A DNA stretch of 64,000 nucleotides from Pseudomonas sp. M30-35 (GCF_002163625.1 NZ_CP020892.1:2666001-2730000); one strand, 5' to 3'. Positions 1 through 9,643 are shown, counted from the first letter of the stretch. Translations and numbers: made by a program. Notes: generated by a model not told the origin, from the letters alone.

Positions 1-2
1 GC

Positions 3-410
3 TCCCGCTTTAACCTTTCGACTCTTGAGGGCGCGGTTATTGCCGCGCTGGCAATTCTGGCATTCGTTTACTTTGGCGGACCAGCAGCACTTGGCGCACA
101 TCCACGCTGGGGCATGAAAATCGCTTACTTAGCGATTGCCAGCGGGCTGGTTATGCTATTTCTGGCGACGCTAGCCAGTCGGCGCTGGCAATTCCAGCTG
201 ATTACATTCAGCACCCTGCTAATAATCAGCATTGCCATCACCACTTACGGCAAAACCCAGTTTGCCGCGTCTTATGCCGAAGATGACTTTGCAGGCAAAC
301 TGTGGTTTTTCGGATGGGTCGGCGCATTAGCGGCAAGCTTCAGTATTATTACCGCAGTTGGCGCAAACTATCGCCAGCGCAACAGAGCGATTTCAGCACC
401 CGCTATTTAG
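3..410 (+). CDS. Integral membrane protein, 5' end outside window
   Basis: The reading frame is open from base 3 to the TAG at 408-410, so the gene probably begins upstream of the window; an internal ATG at 114 gives only 98 residues. The visible part is rich in hydrophobic segments (about residues 12-24, 38-55, 63-80 and 100-118 counted from base 3) separated by short basic loops, and it ends in a short polar tail. I do not recognise the family. It is convergent with the hydrolase gene and overlaps its end by a few bases. It is not part of the cco operon, which starts 1.2 kb further on. Confidence 0.6.
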   Translation, partial: SRFNLSTLEGAVIAALAILAFVYFGGPAALGAHPRWGMKIAYLAIASGLVMLFLATLASRRWQFQLITFSTLLIISIAITTYGKTQFAASYAEDDFAGKLWFFGWVGALAASFSIITAVGANYRQRNRAISAPAI

Positions 411-1122
411 CAGTGAGGAATGCTGAAATTTCATTCGCAGCAGACTCGAGATGCTGCGAATGACTAAAACCTGAGCTTTTTAGCGGCTTGAGGTCGTGAT
501 CTGCCGCCGCCAACCACTTCAGGCTAATCGCCGACGACAAGCTGTAATCTGAAACCGTCTGCCTATTACCCAGCGCGTCTCGCTCACCCTGAACTATTAG
601 TGTGCGTACCTGCAACGATTCAAGGTGCGCAGTTCTTGGCTTTTCAGGTTTACCTGCGGCATAGAACGGGTAGCCGAGACACACCAGCGCATCTGCAGCG
701 AACTCATCCCCGACAATGCTCGCCATACGCCCGCCCATGGATTTGCCACCCATCGCAACAATACCTTTTGTTTGCTGGCGCACAGCGGCATAAACACTTC
801 GCCACTGTTCAAGTAGTTGCTTCTGTGGATTAGGTGGGCGACGTTTTCCATCGATACGCCTGGCGGCCATATAGGCAAACTCAAACCGCACCACAGCAAT
901 GCCCCGCGCCATCAGCAACTGGCTGATTTGCTGCATAAAGTCGCTGTCCATCGGCGCGCCAGCACCGTGGGCAAGAATCAAGGTGGCGTGACATATACCC
1001 TGAGGTTGATCCCAGACTAAAGCCGGGCACTGCGTTACGGCGCCGGATTGATCTTGATCAACATCCACCATTGAGGCTTTATCCATACTTGCTTTCACTG
1101 CGGCACCTCTAATCAGTTGCAT
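403..1122 (-). CDS. Alpha/beta hydrolase, KANL3/Tex30 family
   Basis: About 239 residues with an alpha/beta-hydrolase core: a beta strand ending in AHGAGAPMDS (oxyanion region), the nucleophile elbow GGKSMGGRM, a late acidic segment VQGERDALG and a C-terminal AAADHDLKP histidine. This order fits the bacterial KANL3/Tex30-like hydrolases; the substrate is unknown. Three in-frame ATGs near the 5' end (1122, 1086, 1071) leave the start uncertain, and none has a strong ribosome binding site. A perfect ANR palindrome (1048-1061) lies within the first codons, so this 5' end does double duty as coding and probable regulatory DNA. Confidence 0.8.
   Translation of the reverse strand: MQLIRGAAVKASMDKASMVDVDQDQSGAVTQCPALVWDQPQGICHATLILAHGAGAPMDSDFMQQISQLLMARGIAVVRFEFAYMAARRIDGKRRPPNPQKQLLEQWRSVYAAVRQQTKGIVAMGGKSMGGRMASIVGDEFAADALVCLGYPFYAAGKPEKPRTAHLESLQVRTLIVQGERDALGNRQTVSDYSLSSAISLKWLAAADHDLKPLKSSGFSHSQHLESAANEISAFLTAK
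1048..1061. promoter_or_regulatory. Perfect ANR/FNR box TTGATCTTGATCAA
   Basis: The sequence matches the FNR/ANR consensus TTGAT-N4-ATCAA at all ten positions. On the + strand a hexamer CATACT at 1084-1089 has the right spacing for a class II activated promoter, with the box centre about 41.5 bp from a start near 1096. That would give a transcript running toward ccoN (ATG at 1615). It lies inside the hydrolase coding region on the other strand. The match is seen directly; activity is inferred from the presence of anr and cco nearby. Confidence 0.6.
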
Positions 1123-1614
1123 GTGCTTTCAATAACGCTGCAGTTAGAAACCAAGGAGCAGCAGAACTTGGCCGCTAAGGGCCATGTGGTCGTTTATAAC
1201 CAAAACAACGAATCCAGCAATAAACTATACAGATGTCACCCAAAGAGAAGTGATTGCGGTTGCAGGCTCGTTATGATTGGCTGGCAGCGTGGCGAGCTTG
1301 GGGCATAAGACCAAGAATCAAAGTGCGACCTGACGTCGCACCCCGCCGACCAGCGGCACTCATGCCCAAGAAGATGAGCTAATCTTGTTTGCATTCGCCA
1401 CGTTGCACAACCTATAGGCGATTCCCATCTTTGCGTAACATTAAATGGGTCTAGAGTATTGTTAATAAAGCGTTTTTGAATTGCTCAAAATGCTTTTTAA
1501 ATGCCTTTAAACCCTGATCGCGTCGGCTTGTAGCGTTGCAATGCCTTACCGCTTTATACATACTTGCCGCCGATTTTTATCCCTAAAAAATCCATTAACC
1601 GTGGAACCCCAGCA
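1123..1614. other. Intergenic region upstream of ccoN
   Basis: Nearly 500 bp with no convincing gene. A 63-codon + strand frame (1117-1308) lacks a ribosome binding site and any familiar feature. There is a perfect 7-bp hairpin at 1323-1341 (GTGCGAC, 5-base loop, GTCGCAC) with no T tract, followed by a GC-rich stretch and then AT-rich DNA (about 1430-1510). No ANR box lies close to ccoN. It is probably the ccoN promoter and leader region, possibly the untranslated leader of a transcript starting near 1096. Confidence 0.5.
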
Positions 1615-3057
1615 ATGAGCACAGCAATCAGTCCGACTGCTTATAACTACAAGGTGGTCCGCCAATTCGCCGTCATGACGGTAATTTGGGGGGTCATTGG
1701 CATGGGCCTAGGCGTTTTCATCGCTTCACAACTTGTGTGGCCTGAACTCAACTTCGGCTTGGAATGGACGACTTTCGGTCGTTTACGCCCTCTGCACACT
1801 AACGCGGTGATTTTCGCTTTTGGCGGATGCGCGCTAATGGCAACTTCACTTTATGTGGTGCAGCGCACCAGTCAGGTACGTCTGATTTCTGACTCCTTGG
1901 CGTCTTTCGTCTTCTGGGGTTGGCAAGCAGTTATCGTTGCCGCTGTGATTACTCTGCCAATGGGCTACACCAGCTCAAAAGAGTACGCAGAACTGGAATG
2001 GCCAATCGACATCCTTCTGGGGGTCGTCTGGGTGGCTTATGCCGTTCTGTTCTTCGGCACAATTGTTAAGCGCAAGCCTAAGCACATCTATGTCGGCAAC
2101 TGGTTCTACGGCGCCTTCATCCTGGTGACGGCAATGTTGCATATTGTTAACAGCGCAGAAATGCCTGTGAGCATGTTCAAGTCGTACTCGATGTACGCCG
2201 GTGCAACTGACGCCATGATCCAATGGTGGTACGGCCACAACGCCGTAGGCTTCTTCCTGACCACCGGCTTCCTCGGCATGATGTACTACTTCGTACCGAA
2301 GCAGGCTGAACGTCCGATCTACTCGTATCGCCTGTCTATCGTGCACTTCTGGGCACTGATTACCCTGTACATCTGGGCCGGTCCTCACCACTTGCACTAC
2401 ACCGCTCTGCCGGACTGGGCTCAGTCCCTCGGTATGGCGATGTCGATCATCCTGTTGGCTCCAAGCTGGGGCGGCATGATCAACGGTATGATGAGCCTGT
2501 CTGGCGCTTGGCATAAGCTGCGCACCGACCCGATCCTGCGCTTCCTGGTGGTATCGCTGGCGTTCTACGGCATGTCGACCTTTGAAGGTCCGATGATGGC
2601 CATCAAGACCGTCAACGCACTGTCTCACTACACTGACTGGACCATCGGCCACGTACACGCTGGTGCCCTCGGTTGGGTTGCGATGATCTCTATTGGCTCG
2701 CTGTATCACTTGCTGCCGAAAGTATTCGGCCGTGAGCAAATGCACAGCATTAGCCTGATCAACGCCCACTTCTGGCTAGCCACTATCGGTACCGTTCTGT
2801 ACATCGCTTCGATGTGGGTAAACGGCATCACTCAGGGCTTGATGTGGCGCGCAGTGAACGAAGACGGCACCCTGACCTACTCGTTCGTTGAAGCCCTGCA
2901 AGCAAGCCACCCTGGCTATGTAGTTCGCGCAATTGGTGGTGGGTTCTTCGTCTTCGGCATGCTGCTGATGGCCTATAACACCTACCGCACCGTGCGTGCC
3001 GCCAAGCCGGCTGAGTATGACGCCGCGGCAATGATTCCTGCCGGAGTAGCTCACTGA
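1615..3057 (+). CDS. ccoN: cbb3-type cytochrome c oxidase subunit I
   Basis: Catalytic haem-copper subunit of the high-affinity cbb3 oxidase, an inner-membrane enzyme that reduces oxygen with electrons from cytochrome c while pumping protons. The 480-residue protein is the usual length, with about 12 membrane segments. Metal ligands are visible: H61 in RPLHTNAV, H208 in WWYGHN, the HH pair at 258-259 in AGPHHLHY, and H346/H348 in GHVHAG. I chose ATG 1615 ([10 protein letters not shown]) because Pseudomonas CcoN begins this way; the frame extends upstream to a TTG at 1564. It is the first gene of ccoNOQP and its stop overlaps the ccoO start. Only one cco operon is visible, although many pseudomonads carry two in tandem. 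Confidence 0.97.
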   Translation: MSTAISPTAYNYKVVRQFAVMTVIWGVIGMGLGVFIASQLVWPELNFGLEWTTFGRLRPLHTNAVIFAFGGCALMATSLYVVQRTSQVRLISDSLASFVFWGWQAVIVAAVITLPMGYTSSKEYAELEWPIDILLGVVWVAYAVLFFGTIVKRKPKHIYVGNWFYGAFILVTAMLHIVNSAEMPVSMFKSYSMYAGATDAMIQWWYGHNAVGFFLTTGFLGMMYYFVPKQAERPIYSYRLSIVHFWALITLYIWAGPHHLHYTALPDWAQSLGMAMSIILLAPSWGGMINGMMSLSGAWHKLRTDPILRFLVVSLAFYGMSTFEGPMMAIKTVNALSHYTDWTIGHVHAGALGWVAMISIGSLYHLLPKVFGREQMHSISLINAHFWLATIGTVLYIASMWVNGITQGLMWRAVNEDGTLTYSFVEALQASHPGYVVRAIGGGFFVFGMLLMAYNTYRTVRAAKPAEYDAAAMIPAGVAH

Positions 3058-3665
3058 TGAAACACGAAATCATCGAGAAAAATATTGGTTTGATGGCCCT
3101 GCTGATGGTGCTTTGCGTCAGCATCGGCGGCCTGACCCAAATCGTCCCGTTGTTTTTCCAGGACGTGACTAACGAGCCGGTTGAAGGCCTCAAGCCATAC
3201 ACCGCGCTGCAACTCGAAGGGCGTGATGTTTACATCGCCAACGGCTGTGTCGGCTGCCACTCGCAGATGATTCGCCCATTCCGCGCTGAAACTGAGCGCT
3301 ATGGCCACTACTCGGTTGCCGGTGAAAGCGTTTGGGATCACCCATTCCTATGGGGCTCCAAGCGTACCGGTCCTGATCTGGCTCGCGTGGGTGGTCGTTA
3401 CTCGGATGAATGGCAGCGTGCACACCTGTACAACCCGCGCAACGTAGTGCCTGAGTCAGTTATGCCGGCGTACCCGTTCTTGGTTGAGAAAAAGCTCGAC
3501 GGTAAAGACACTGCGAAGAAGATGGAAGTTATGCGTGGTTTCGGCGTGCCTTACACCGATGAAGATATCGCTGGGGCCAAAGAAGCTGTTAAAGGCAAAA
3601 CCGAAATGGACGCCATCATTGCGTACCTGCAGGTTCTTGGCACCTCTATCACGAGCAAACGGTAA
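3057..3665 (+). CDS. ccoO: cbb3 oxidase subunit II, membrane-bound monohaem cytochrome c
   Basis: 202 residues, the normal length. One N-terminal membrane anchor (about residues 10-34) is followed by a periplasmic domain with a single haem-binding motif, CVGCH at 64-68. It relays electrons from CcoP to the haem-copper centre of CcoN. The ATG shares its first base with the ccoN TGA, so translation is coupled. ccoQ follows after 6 bp. Confidence 0.97.
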   Translation: MKHEIIEKNIGLMALLMVLCVSIGGLTQIVPLFFQDVTNEPVEGLKPYTALQLEGRDVYIANGCVGCHSQMIRPFRAETERYGHYSVAGESVWDHPFLWGSKRTGPDLARVGGRYSDEWQRAHLYNPRNVVPESVMPAYPFLVEKKLDGKDTAKKMEVMRGFGVPYTDEDIAGAKEAVKGKTEMDAIIAYLQVLGTSITSKR

Positions 3666-3671
3666 CGCACG

Positions 3672-3857
3672 ATGGAAATCGGGACTATTCGCGGTATAGG
3701 CACAGCAGTTGTATTCGTCGCCTTCATAGGTTTGCTGCTATGGGCATTCAGCAGCAGACGCAAGTCAGATTTTGACGACGCTGCCAATTTGCCTTTTGCT
3801 GACGAGCCGAAACCAAGCGAGCGTGACGAGCAATCTTCCAGGAGCAATAACCAATGA
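3672..3857 (+). CDS. ccoQ: cbb3 oxidase small subunit
   Basis: 61 residues with one membrane helix (about 8-27) followed by a basic RRK stop-transfer and a charged C-terminal tail. This is the size and architecture of CcoQ/FixQ, which stabilises the assembled cbb3 complex. It lies between ccoO and ccoP and overlaps the ccoP start by 4 bp. The sequence is poorly conserved in this family, so context carries much of the call. Confidence 0.9.
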   Translation: MEIGTIRGIGTAVVFVAFIGLLLWAFSSRRKSDFDDAANLPFADEPKPSERDEQSSRSNNQ

Positions 3858-4852
3858 CCACTTTCTGGAGTTGGTACGTAACAATACTTTCACTCGGGAC
3901 TATTTTTGCTTTGACGTGGCTGATCTTCGGCACACGTAAAGGTCAAAAAAACGACGAAGTAACCAACGAAACTGTAGGCCACGCCTTCGACGGCATCGAG
4001 GAATACGACAACCCACTGCCTAAGTGGTGGTTTATGTTGTTCGTCGGCACCATCGTTTTCGCCCTCGGCTACCTGGCCCTTTACCCAGGTTTGGGTAACT
4101 GGAAAGGTCTGCTGCCAGGCTTTGAGTACCTCGACAACGAAGCCAAAACCCCTTTCGCTACTAACGTAGACATTGCGGGTGGCGAGGAGCGTAATGCTGG
4201 CTGGACTGGCGTTCACCAGTGGGAAAAAGAGATGGCCAAGGCAGACGCCAAGTACGGCCCGATCTACGCCAAGTACGCGGCAATGCCAATCGTAGACGTC
4301 GCTAAAGACGACCAAGCGTTGAAAATGGGCGGCCGCCTGTTTGCCTCGCATTGCTCGGTTTGCCACGGCTCAGATGCCAAGGGTGCTTATGGCTTCCCTA
4401 ACCTGACCGACAACGAATGGCGCTGGGGCGGCGAGCCTGAAACCATCAAGACCACCATCATGGAAGGTCGTGAAGGTGCAATGCCCGCTCACTTGCCAAT
4501 CATTGGCGAAGAAGGCGTGCATAACGTAGCCGCTTACGTTTTGACCGAACTGGCTGGCCGTAAATTGCCTGAAGGCGCCGAAGCGGATATCGCTGCGGGC
4601 CAAAAGGTCTTCAGCACCACTTGCTTCGCTTGCCACGGTGCAGACGGCAAAGGTACACCTGCAATGGGTGCACCTAACCTGACTGACCCGGCAGCGTTCA
4701 TATACGGCACCAGCTTTGCTCAATTGCAGCAAACCATTCGTTACGGTCGTCACGGCAAAATGCCAACGCAAAAAGACTTCCTCGGTAACGACAAGGTTCA
4801 CTTGCTAGCAGCTTATGTGTACAGCCTGTCGCACAAACCGGCAGCAGAGTAA
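3854..4852 (+). CDS. ccoP: cbb3 oxidase subunit III, dihaem cytochrome c
   Basis: 332 residues with two N-terminal membrane helices (about 5-25 and 57-79) and then two periplasmic cytochrome c domains carrying CSVCH (167-171) and CFACH (257-261). It accepts electrons from soluble c-type cytochromes and passes them to CcoO. The two-helix form is the longer CcoP type typical of Pseudomonas. It closes the ccoNOQP operon, and a large hairpin follows 9 bp after its stop. Confidence 0.97.
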   Translation: MTTFWSWYVTILSLGTIFALTWLIFGTRKGQKNDEVTNETVGHAFDGIEEYDNPLPKWWFMLFVGTIVFALGYLALYPGLGNWKGLLPGFEYLDNEAKTPFATNVDIAGGEERNAGWTGVHQWEKEMAKADAKYGPIYAKYAAMPIVDVAKDDQALKMGGRLFASHCSVCHGSDAKGAYGFPNLTDNEWRWGGEPETIKTTIMEGREGAMPAHLPIIGEEGVHNVAAYVLTELAGRKLPEGAEADIAAGQKVFSTTCFACHGADGKGTPAMGAPNLTDPAAFIYGTSFAQLQQTIRYGRHGKMPTQKDFLGNDKVHLLAAYVYSLSHKPAAE

Positions 4853-4861
4853 TACCTTCTA

Positions 4862-4894
4862 CCACCGGGCGCGACGGTCAGTCGCACCCGGTGG
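4862..4894 (+). terminator. Long hairpin after ccoP
   Basis: A 14-bp stem with one mismatch (CCACCGGGCGCGAC / GTCGCACCCGGTGG) and a 5-base loop GGTCA. There is no T tract, so it is not a classical intrinsic terminator. It may stabilise the ccoNOQP mRNA 3' end or separate ccoNOQP expression from the maturation genes that start at 4987. Confidence 0.55.
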
Positions 4895-4986
4895 CATGAA
4901 CCTCAGGCGTACCATAGCGTTATTAAAATGACCACGGTCGGCACGTATCGACTGCGGCACCCCACTTAACCGCTTGGGACGAACTG

Positions 4987-6399
4987 ATGAGCCAAATTCC
5001 AGTTAAGAACGTCACCCCTCCTGCCGCAAAAGTACAGTCATCGACTGACCTTTACGCTAGCGCGGAGAAGATATATACCCGTGCCTTTTCCGGTGTCTTT
5101 CGCAACTTGCGCAGAGTTGGCGGAGCGTTTCTCTTTCTTGTTTATTTCGGCACTGTCTGGCTCAACTGGGATGGTCGCCAAGCCGTCTGGTGGAATCTGC
5201 CAGAACGCAAATTTTATATTTTCGGCTCTACCTTCTGGCCACAAGACTTCGTGCTGCTTTCGGCACTGTTGATCATCTGTGCCTTTGGTTTATTTTTTAT
5301 CACGGTATTTGCCGGGCGAGTCTGGTGCGGCTATACCTGCCCGCAGAGCGTATTTACCTGGGTATTCATGTGGGGCGAGAAAGTCACCGAGGGTGACCGC
5401 AACAAACGCATGAAACTCGACCAAGCACCGATGAGTGCTGACAAATTCCTGCGCAAACTGGCCAAACACAGCATCTGGATTGGCGTGTCGCTGGCGACCG
5501 CCATTACCTTCGTCGGCTATTTCAGCCCTATTCGTGAGTTGATCCCCGACCTCTTTACGTTTGACGCCAGTGGCTGGGCCTTGTTTTGGGTCGGATTCTT
5601 CACAGTTGCCACCTATGGCAACGCGGGCTGGCTGCGTGAGCAGGTGTGCATCTACATGTGCCCATATGCGCGCTTCCAGAGTGTGATGTTCGACACCGAC
5701 ACCCTGATCGTTTCTTATGACCCGCGCCGCGGCGAAGGCCGTGGCCCGCGGAAAAAAGGCGCCGACTACAAGGCCCAGGGATTAGGCGACTGTATCGACT
5801 GCCACATGTGTGTGCAGGTCTGCCCTACCGGTATTGATATCCGCGATGGCCTACAACTTGAATGCATCGGTTGCGCCGCTTGTATCGACGCCTGTGACAG
5901 CATCATGGAAAAAATGGATTACCCGAAAGGGTTGATCAGTTACACAACTGAACACAATCTATCAGGTCAGAAAACCCACTTATTGCGCCCGCGCCTGATA
6001 GGCTATGCCGTCGCGCTTGTCGCCATGATGGGCGTTTTTGCCTGGGCCGTCGCCAGCCGTCCCTTGGTCGGTCTAGATGTGATCAAAGACCGGGTGATCT
6101 TTCGTGAGAATCAAGACGGCCACATTGAAAACGTCTACACCTTGAAAATCATGAACAAAGCCCAGCATGACGTGACTTACGTTATCAGTGCTGACGGCAT
6201 TGAAGGTATTGAGTTCGCAGGCACAACCAAGGTCAAGGCCGCAGCTGGCGAAGTCCTCTCGCTGCCGGTCGAGCTTTCAATTGCTCCGGAAAAGCTCCCG
6301 TCCAGTGCGAATAAAATCATGTTCCATGTGCAGGCACTTGAAGACGACGGTATTAACTCCAACGCTGATAGCCGATTCAACGGCCCAAGCATTCGCTAA
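4987..6399 (+). CDS. ccoG: cbb3 oxidase maturation protein, polyferredoxin-type
   Basis: 470 residues, CcoG/FixG family. About five membrane segments frame a CxxxC element in VWCGYTCPQS and two 4Fe-4S ferredoxin motifs starting near C269 (CIDCHMC..C) and C293 (CIGCAACIDAC). The C-terminus is a periplasmic Ig-like domain. Members of this family are implicated in copper reduction for cbb3 assembly. It is the first gene of the ccoGHIS maturation cluster, 134 bp after ccoP. No ANR box was seen in that gap. Confidence 0.95.
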   Translation: MSQIPVKNVTPPAAKVQSSTDLYASAEKIYTRAFSGVFRNLRRVGGAFLFLVYFGTVWLNWDGRQAVWWNLPERKFYIFGSTFWPQDFVLLSALLIICAFGLFFITVFAGRVWCGYTCPQSVFTWVFMWGEKVTEGDRNKRMKLDQAPMSADKFLRKLAKHSIWIGVSLATAITFVGYFSPIRELIPDLFTFDASGWALFWVGFFTVATYGNAGWLREQVCIYMCPYARFQSVMFDTDTLIVSYDPRRGEGRGPRKKGADYKAQGLGDCIDCHMCVQVCPTGIDIRDGLQLECIGCAACIDACDSIMEKMDYPKGLISYTTEHNLSGQKTHLLRPRLIGYAVALVAMMGVFAWAVASRPLVGLDVIKDRVIFRENQDGHIENVYTLKIMNKAQHDVTYVISADGIEGIEFAGTTKVKAAAGEVLSLPVELSIAPEKLPSSANKIMFHVQALEDDGINSNADSRFNGPSIR

Positions 6400-6414
6400 C
6401 CTGTAGGCAACACA

Positions 6415-6921
6415 ATGACCGAACAACCAGCAGTCTCCCCTTGGTACAAAAACTTCTGGCCGTGGTTCATCATCGGCCTGCTCAGTTTGTCTGTAGTCCA
6501 GGGCAGCTTATTGTTGATTTTCTCAATCCTCAATCCGCCCGGACTGATTTCCGACAACTACTACGAAGTCGGCAAAGGGATTAACCAGTCACTCGAGCGT
6601 GAGAATCTGGCCAAGCAGCTTCAGGTCAGCGCCACTATCACCTTCGACAATGAAACTGGCGTAATCGATATGCAACTTAAAGGGCTTACCGGCCCAGCCG
6701 TGCTCAAGTTGAACGTAATATCGCCCACCCAGCCTGAACGCGATCGCCATATCACCCTGCAAGCCCAAGGTAACTCTCGCTACACCGGCAACCTTGAAGA
6801 TGCGCTGCAAGGGCGCCGTTTTGTAGAGCTGATAGGTCAGGAAGGCGGTAAAGATTGGCGTGTGTTCGAAGAAGAAGCGCTCGAGCCCGGTAAGCCAATC
6901 CGTCTTGGTGACGATAAGTAA
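6415..6921 (+). CDS. fixH: FixH/CcoH family assembly protein
   Basis: 168 residues with a single N-terminal membrane helix (about 14-36, after PWYKNFWPWF) and a periplasmic beta-rich domain, as in FixH/CcoH proteins. These bind the cbb3 complex during assembly. It starts 15 bp after ccoG and precedes the copper ATPase gene, the standard order of the ccoGHIS cluster. Confidence 0.92.
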   Translation: MTEQPAVSPWYKNFWPWFIIGLLSLSVVQGSLLLIFSILNPPGLISDNYYEVGKGINQSLERENLAKQLQVSATITFDNETGVIDMQLKGLTGPAVLKLNVISPTQPERDRHITLQAQGNSRYTGNLEDALQGRRFVELIGQEGGKDWRVFEEEALEPGKPIRLGDDK

Positions 6922-7009
6922 TCCGACCTTGTGCGGCGCAATGTCTGCGCCGCCCTGCCCGGCTGGCCTCCCCACAAGCCACCTGTACCAGCATCAAGAC
7001 ATTTGATTA

Positions 7010-9409
7010 ATGGCCAGTCCCACTCCTTGCTATCACTGCGGTTTACCAGCTCCTGCTGGCGGCCACTTCTGCGCTGAAATACTCGGTGAAAGCCGCGAAA
7101 TGTGCTGCCCGGGCTGCCAAGCTGTAGCCGAAGCAATTGTCGCTGGCGGGCTGGAGCACTATTACAAACACCGCAGCGAGTCGGCCACCAACCCGCAAGA
7201 GCTACCGCAGGCACTACCTGATGAGTTACTGCTGTTTGATCGCGCAGAAGTGCAAGAGCCCTTCGTGCAGCATCAAGGCGATATCAGTGAGACCTGCCTG
7301 CTGATCGAAGGCATTAGCTGTGCGGCGTGCGGCTGGCTGATCGAGAAACACCTGCGCGGCATGCCCGGCGTCACTGATGCACGGCTTAACCTGTCCAACC
7401 ATCGGTTGATTGTGAGTTGGGCAGATAGCCAGGTTGCACTGAGCCAATTGCTCAGTGAGCTGCGCAAAATTGGTTATGCCGGTCACCCTTGGCAAGCCGA
7501 TGAGGCGGCCCTGCAACTCGCCAATGACAACCGCAAGGCCATGCGCCAACTGGGTCTCGCTGGCCTGCTGTGGTTCCAGGTGATGATGGCAACGATGGCG
7601 ACGTGGCCAGAATTCAATATCGACCTAAGCCCTGAACTGCACATGATCTTGCGCTGGGTCAGCCTGTTTTTGACCACGCCAATTATCTTTTACTGTTGCG
7701 GGCAATTCTTTCGTGGCGCACTGCGCGACCTGCGCACCCGCCACTTGACCATGGACGTGTCGGTTTCACTGGCGATTGGCGGTGCTTATGTCGCAGGCAT
7801 CTGGTCTGCGATCACTGGCAGCGGCGAGTTGTATTTCGACGCAGTGGGCATGTTTGCCTTCTTTTTGCTCGCCGGACGTTATCTCGAACGGCGCGCCCGT
7901 GAACGCACGGCGGCAGCCACTGCGCAGCTGGTTAACCTGCTGCCAGCATCCTGCTTGCGTCTCGATGCGCACGGTCAAACCCAGCGCATTTTGCTCAGCG
8001 AATTACAGCTCGGCGAACAGGTATTGGTGCAACCGGGAGCATTGATGCCAGCAGATGGCTGCATCATCAGTGGTCAGTCCAGTGTCGATGAGTCGGTGCT
8101 CACCGGGGAATACCTGCCGCAACCACGCGCTGAAGGCGATCACGTCACCGCAGGCACACTCAATGTCGAAGGCCCGCTGACCGTTGAAGTACAAGCCCTG
8201 GGTGATGCCACCCGCTTATCTGCAATCGTACGCCTGCTCGAACGCGCCCAGACTGACAAGCCGCGCCTCGCCGAGTTGGCAGACCAAGTCTCGCAATGGT
8301 TTCTGTTGTTCCTGCTGCTGGCTGCTGCAGTAGTCGGGATCATTTGGTGGCAAATTGATCCATCACGCGCATTTTGGGTGGTGCTCGCCCTACTCGTCGC
8401 TACCTGCCCCTGCGCACTGGCGTTAGCCACCCCCACGGCCCTTACCGCAGCGACGGGCACCTTGCACTCACTTGGTGTGTTGCTGACTCGGGGCCATGTG
8501 CTCGAAGGTCTTAACCAGATCGATACGGTTATTTTTGATAAAACCGGCACGCTAACGGAAGGCAAGCTCACGCTTAATGCGATCCACCCGCTCGCTGCAC
8601 TTGATAGCGACAGCTGCCTGGCGCTTGCGGCGGCGCTGGAGAACCGTTCAGAACACCCGATAGCCAAAGCCTTTGGCCGCGCCGCTCAAGCCGCTGAGCA
8701 AGTCGACAGTTTCCCCGGTCAAGGCTTGCACGGCTCTATTGCGGGTCAGCAACTGCGCATTGGCCAGCCAGCATTTGTCTGCACCCTAAGCGGCGCAGCG
8801 GTCCCAGCCATTCCCGGCGAAAATGGCCAGTGGTTATTGCTCGGTGATGAGCAAGGGCCACTGGCCTGGTTTGTGCTTGATGATCGCCTGCGCTCTGACG
8901 CAACTGATCTGATAGCGACCTGCAAGGAGCGCGACTGGGAAGTATTGTTGATGTCAGGCGACAGCTCGCCCATGGTTACACAGATTGCTGCACAACTCGG
9001 CATTGAAGATGCGCGTGGCGGTATGACGCCTGATGACAAACTGGCAGCGCTAAATGTCCTGCACCAGAATGGCCGCCGCGTGCTCATGCTCGGCGATGGG
9101 GTCAATGATGTTCCGGTGCTGGCTGGGGCCGATATCAGTGTCGCCATGGGCAGCGCTACCGATCTGGCCAAAACCAGTGCCGATGCAGTGCTTTTGTCCA
9201 ATCGTTTGGGTAGCCTGATCGATGCATTCAAACTGGCCCATCGCACTCGGCGTATTATCATTGAAAACCTGATCTGGGCCGCGCTGTACAATGGTCTGGT
9301 CCTGCCCTTTGCCGCATTCGGCCTGATAACACCTCTTTGGGCGGCGGTGGGCATGTCCATCAGTTCATTACTGGTGGTATTGAACGCTTTACGCCTTACT
9401 CGGCACTAA
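7010..9409 (+). CDS. ccoI: Copper-transporting P1B-type ATPase for cbb3 assembly
   Basis: 799 residues. A cysteine-rich N-terminal extension (CYHCG, CCPGC) precedes an HMA copper-binding domain with GISCAACG (C104, C107). The P-type core follows: the membrane CPC motif at 466-468, the DKTGT phosphorylation site (D510), and GDGVND near 695. This is the CcoI/FixI type, which exports copper to the periplasm for the CuB site rather than for detoxification. The ATG at 7010 follows fixH by 88 bp; no clear ribosome binding site was seen directly upstream. Confidence 0.95.
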   Translation: MASPTPCYHCGLPAPAGGHFCAEILGESREMCCPGCQAVAEAIVAGGLEHYYKHRSESATNPQELPQALPDELLLFDRAEVQEPFVQHQGDISETCLLIEGISCAACGWLIEKHLRGMPGVTDARLNLSNHRLIVSWADSQVALSQLLSELRKIGYAGHPWQADEAALQLANDNRKAMRQLGLAGLLWFQVMMATMATWPEFNIDLSPELHMILRWVSLFLTTPIIFYCCGQFFRGALRDLRTRHLTMDVSVSLAIGGAYVAGIWSAITGSGELYFDAVGMFAFFLLAGRYLERRARERTAAATAQLVNLLPASCLRLDAHGQTQRILLSELQLGEQVLVQPGALMPADGCIISGQSSVDESVLTGEYLPQPRAEGDHVTAGTLNVEGPLTVEVQALGDATRLSAIVRLLERAQTDKPRLAELADQVSQWFLLFLLLAAAVVGIIWWQIDPSRAFWVVLALLVATCPCALALATPTALTAATGTLHSLGVLLTRGHVLEGLNQIDTVIFDKTGTLTEGKLTLNAIHPLAALDSDSCLALAAALENRSEHPIAKAFGRAAQAAEQVDSFPGQGLHGSIAGQQLRIGQPAFVCTLSGAAVPAIPGENGQWLLLGDEQGPLAWFVLDDRLRSDATDLIATCKERDWEVLLMSGDSSPMVTQIAAQLGIEDARGGMTPDDKLAALNVLHQNGRRVLMLGDGVNDVPVLAGADISVAMGSATDLAKTSADAVLLSNRLGSLIDAFKLAHRTRRIIIENLIWAALYNGLVLPFAAFGLITPLWAAVGMSISSLLVVLNALRLTRH

Positions 9410-9436
9410 CCTGCAAGCTCGCCCCACGGAGCCACC

Positions 9437-9643
9437 ATGCCAGCGCTATACATATTGATCCCGATTGCTCTGATACTCGTCGCGCTAGCGATTTGGGTAT
9501 TTTTCTGGGCGGTTGACAGTGGTCAATACGACGACCTGGATGGCCCGGCGCACAGCATCCTGTTTGATGATGAAGACCCACTGCACAAAGCCGGTGTAGA
9601 CGAAGCGCAAAAACATACCAGCAAGGATAAAAAGGATGCTTGA
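9437..9643 (+). CDS. ccoS: cbb3 oxidase maturation protein CcoS
   Basis: 68 residues with one N-terminal membrane helix (about 4-28) followed by the acidic DSGQYDDLDGPAHSILFDD segment, the hallmark of CcoS/FixS. It is needed for haem and copper insertion into cbb3 oxidase. It lies 27 bp after ccoI and overlaps the next gene by 8 bp. Confidence 0.94.
   Translation: MPALYILIPIALILVALAIWVFFWAVDSGQYDDLDGPAHSILFDDEDPLHKAGVDEAQKHTSKDKKDA

Noticed and set aside
1117..1308. 63-codon + strand frame upstream of ccoN
   Set aside because: No ribosome binding site, no recognisable composition or motif, and it overlaps the hydrolase start; kept only as part of the leader region.
1476..1489. TTGAATTGCTCAAA near ccoN as an ANR box
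   Set aside because: The second half-site is shifted by one base, so it does not fit TTGAT-N4-ATCAA.
1975..2769. 264-codon minus-strand frame inside ccoN
   Set aside because: Shadow of the strongly coding ccoN in another frame; the protein has no sensible features.
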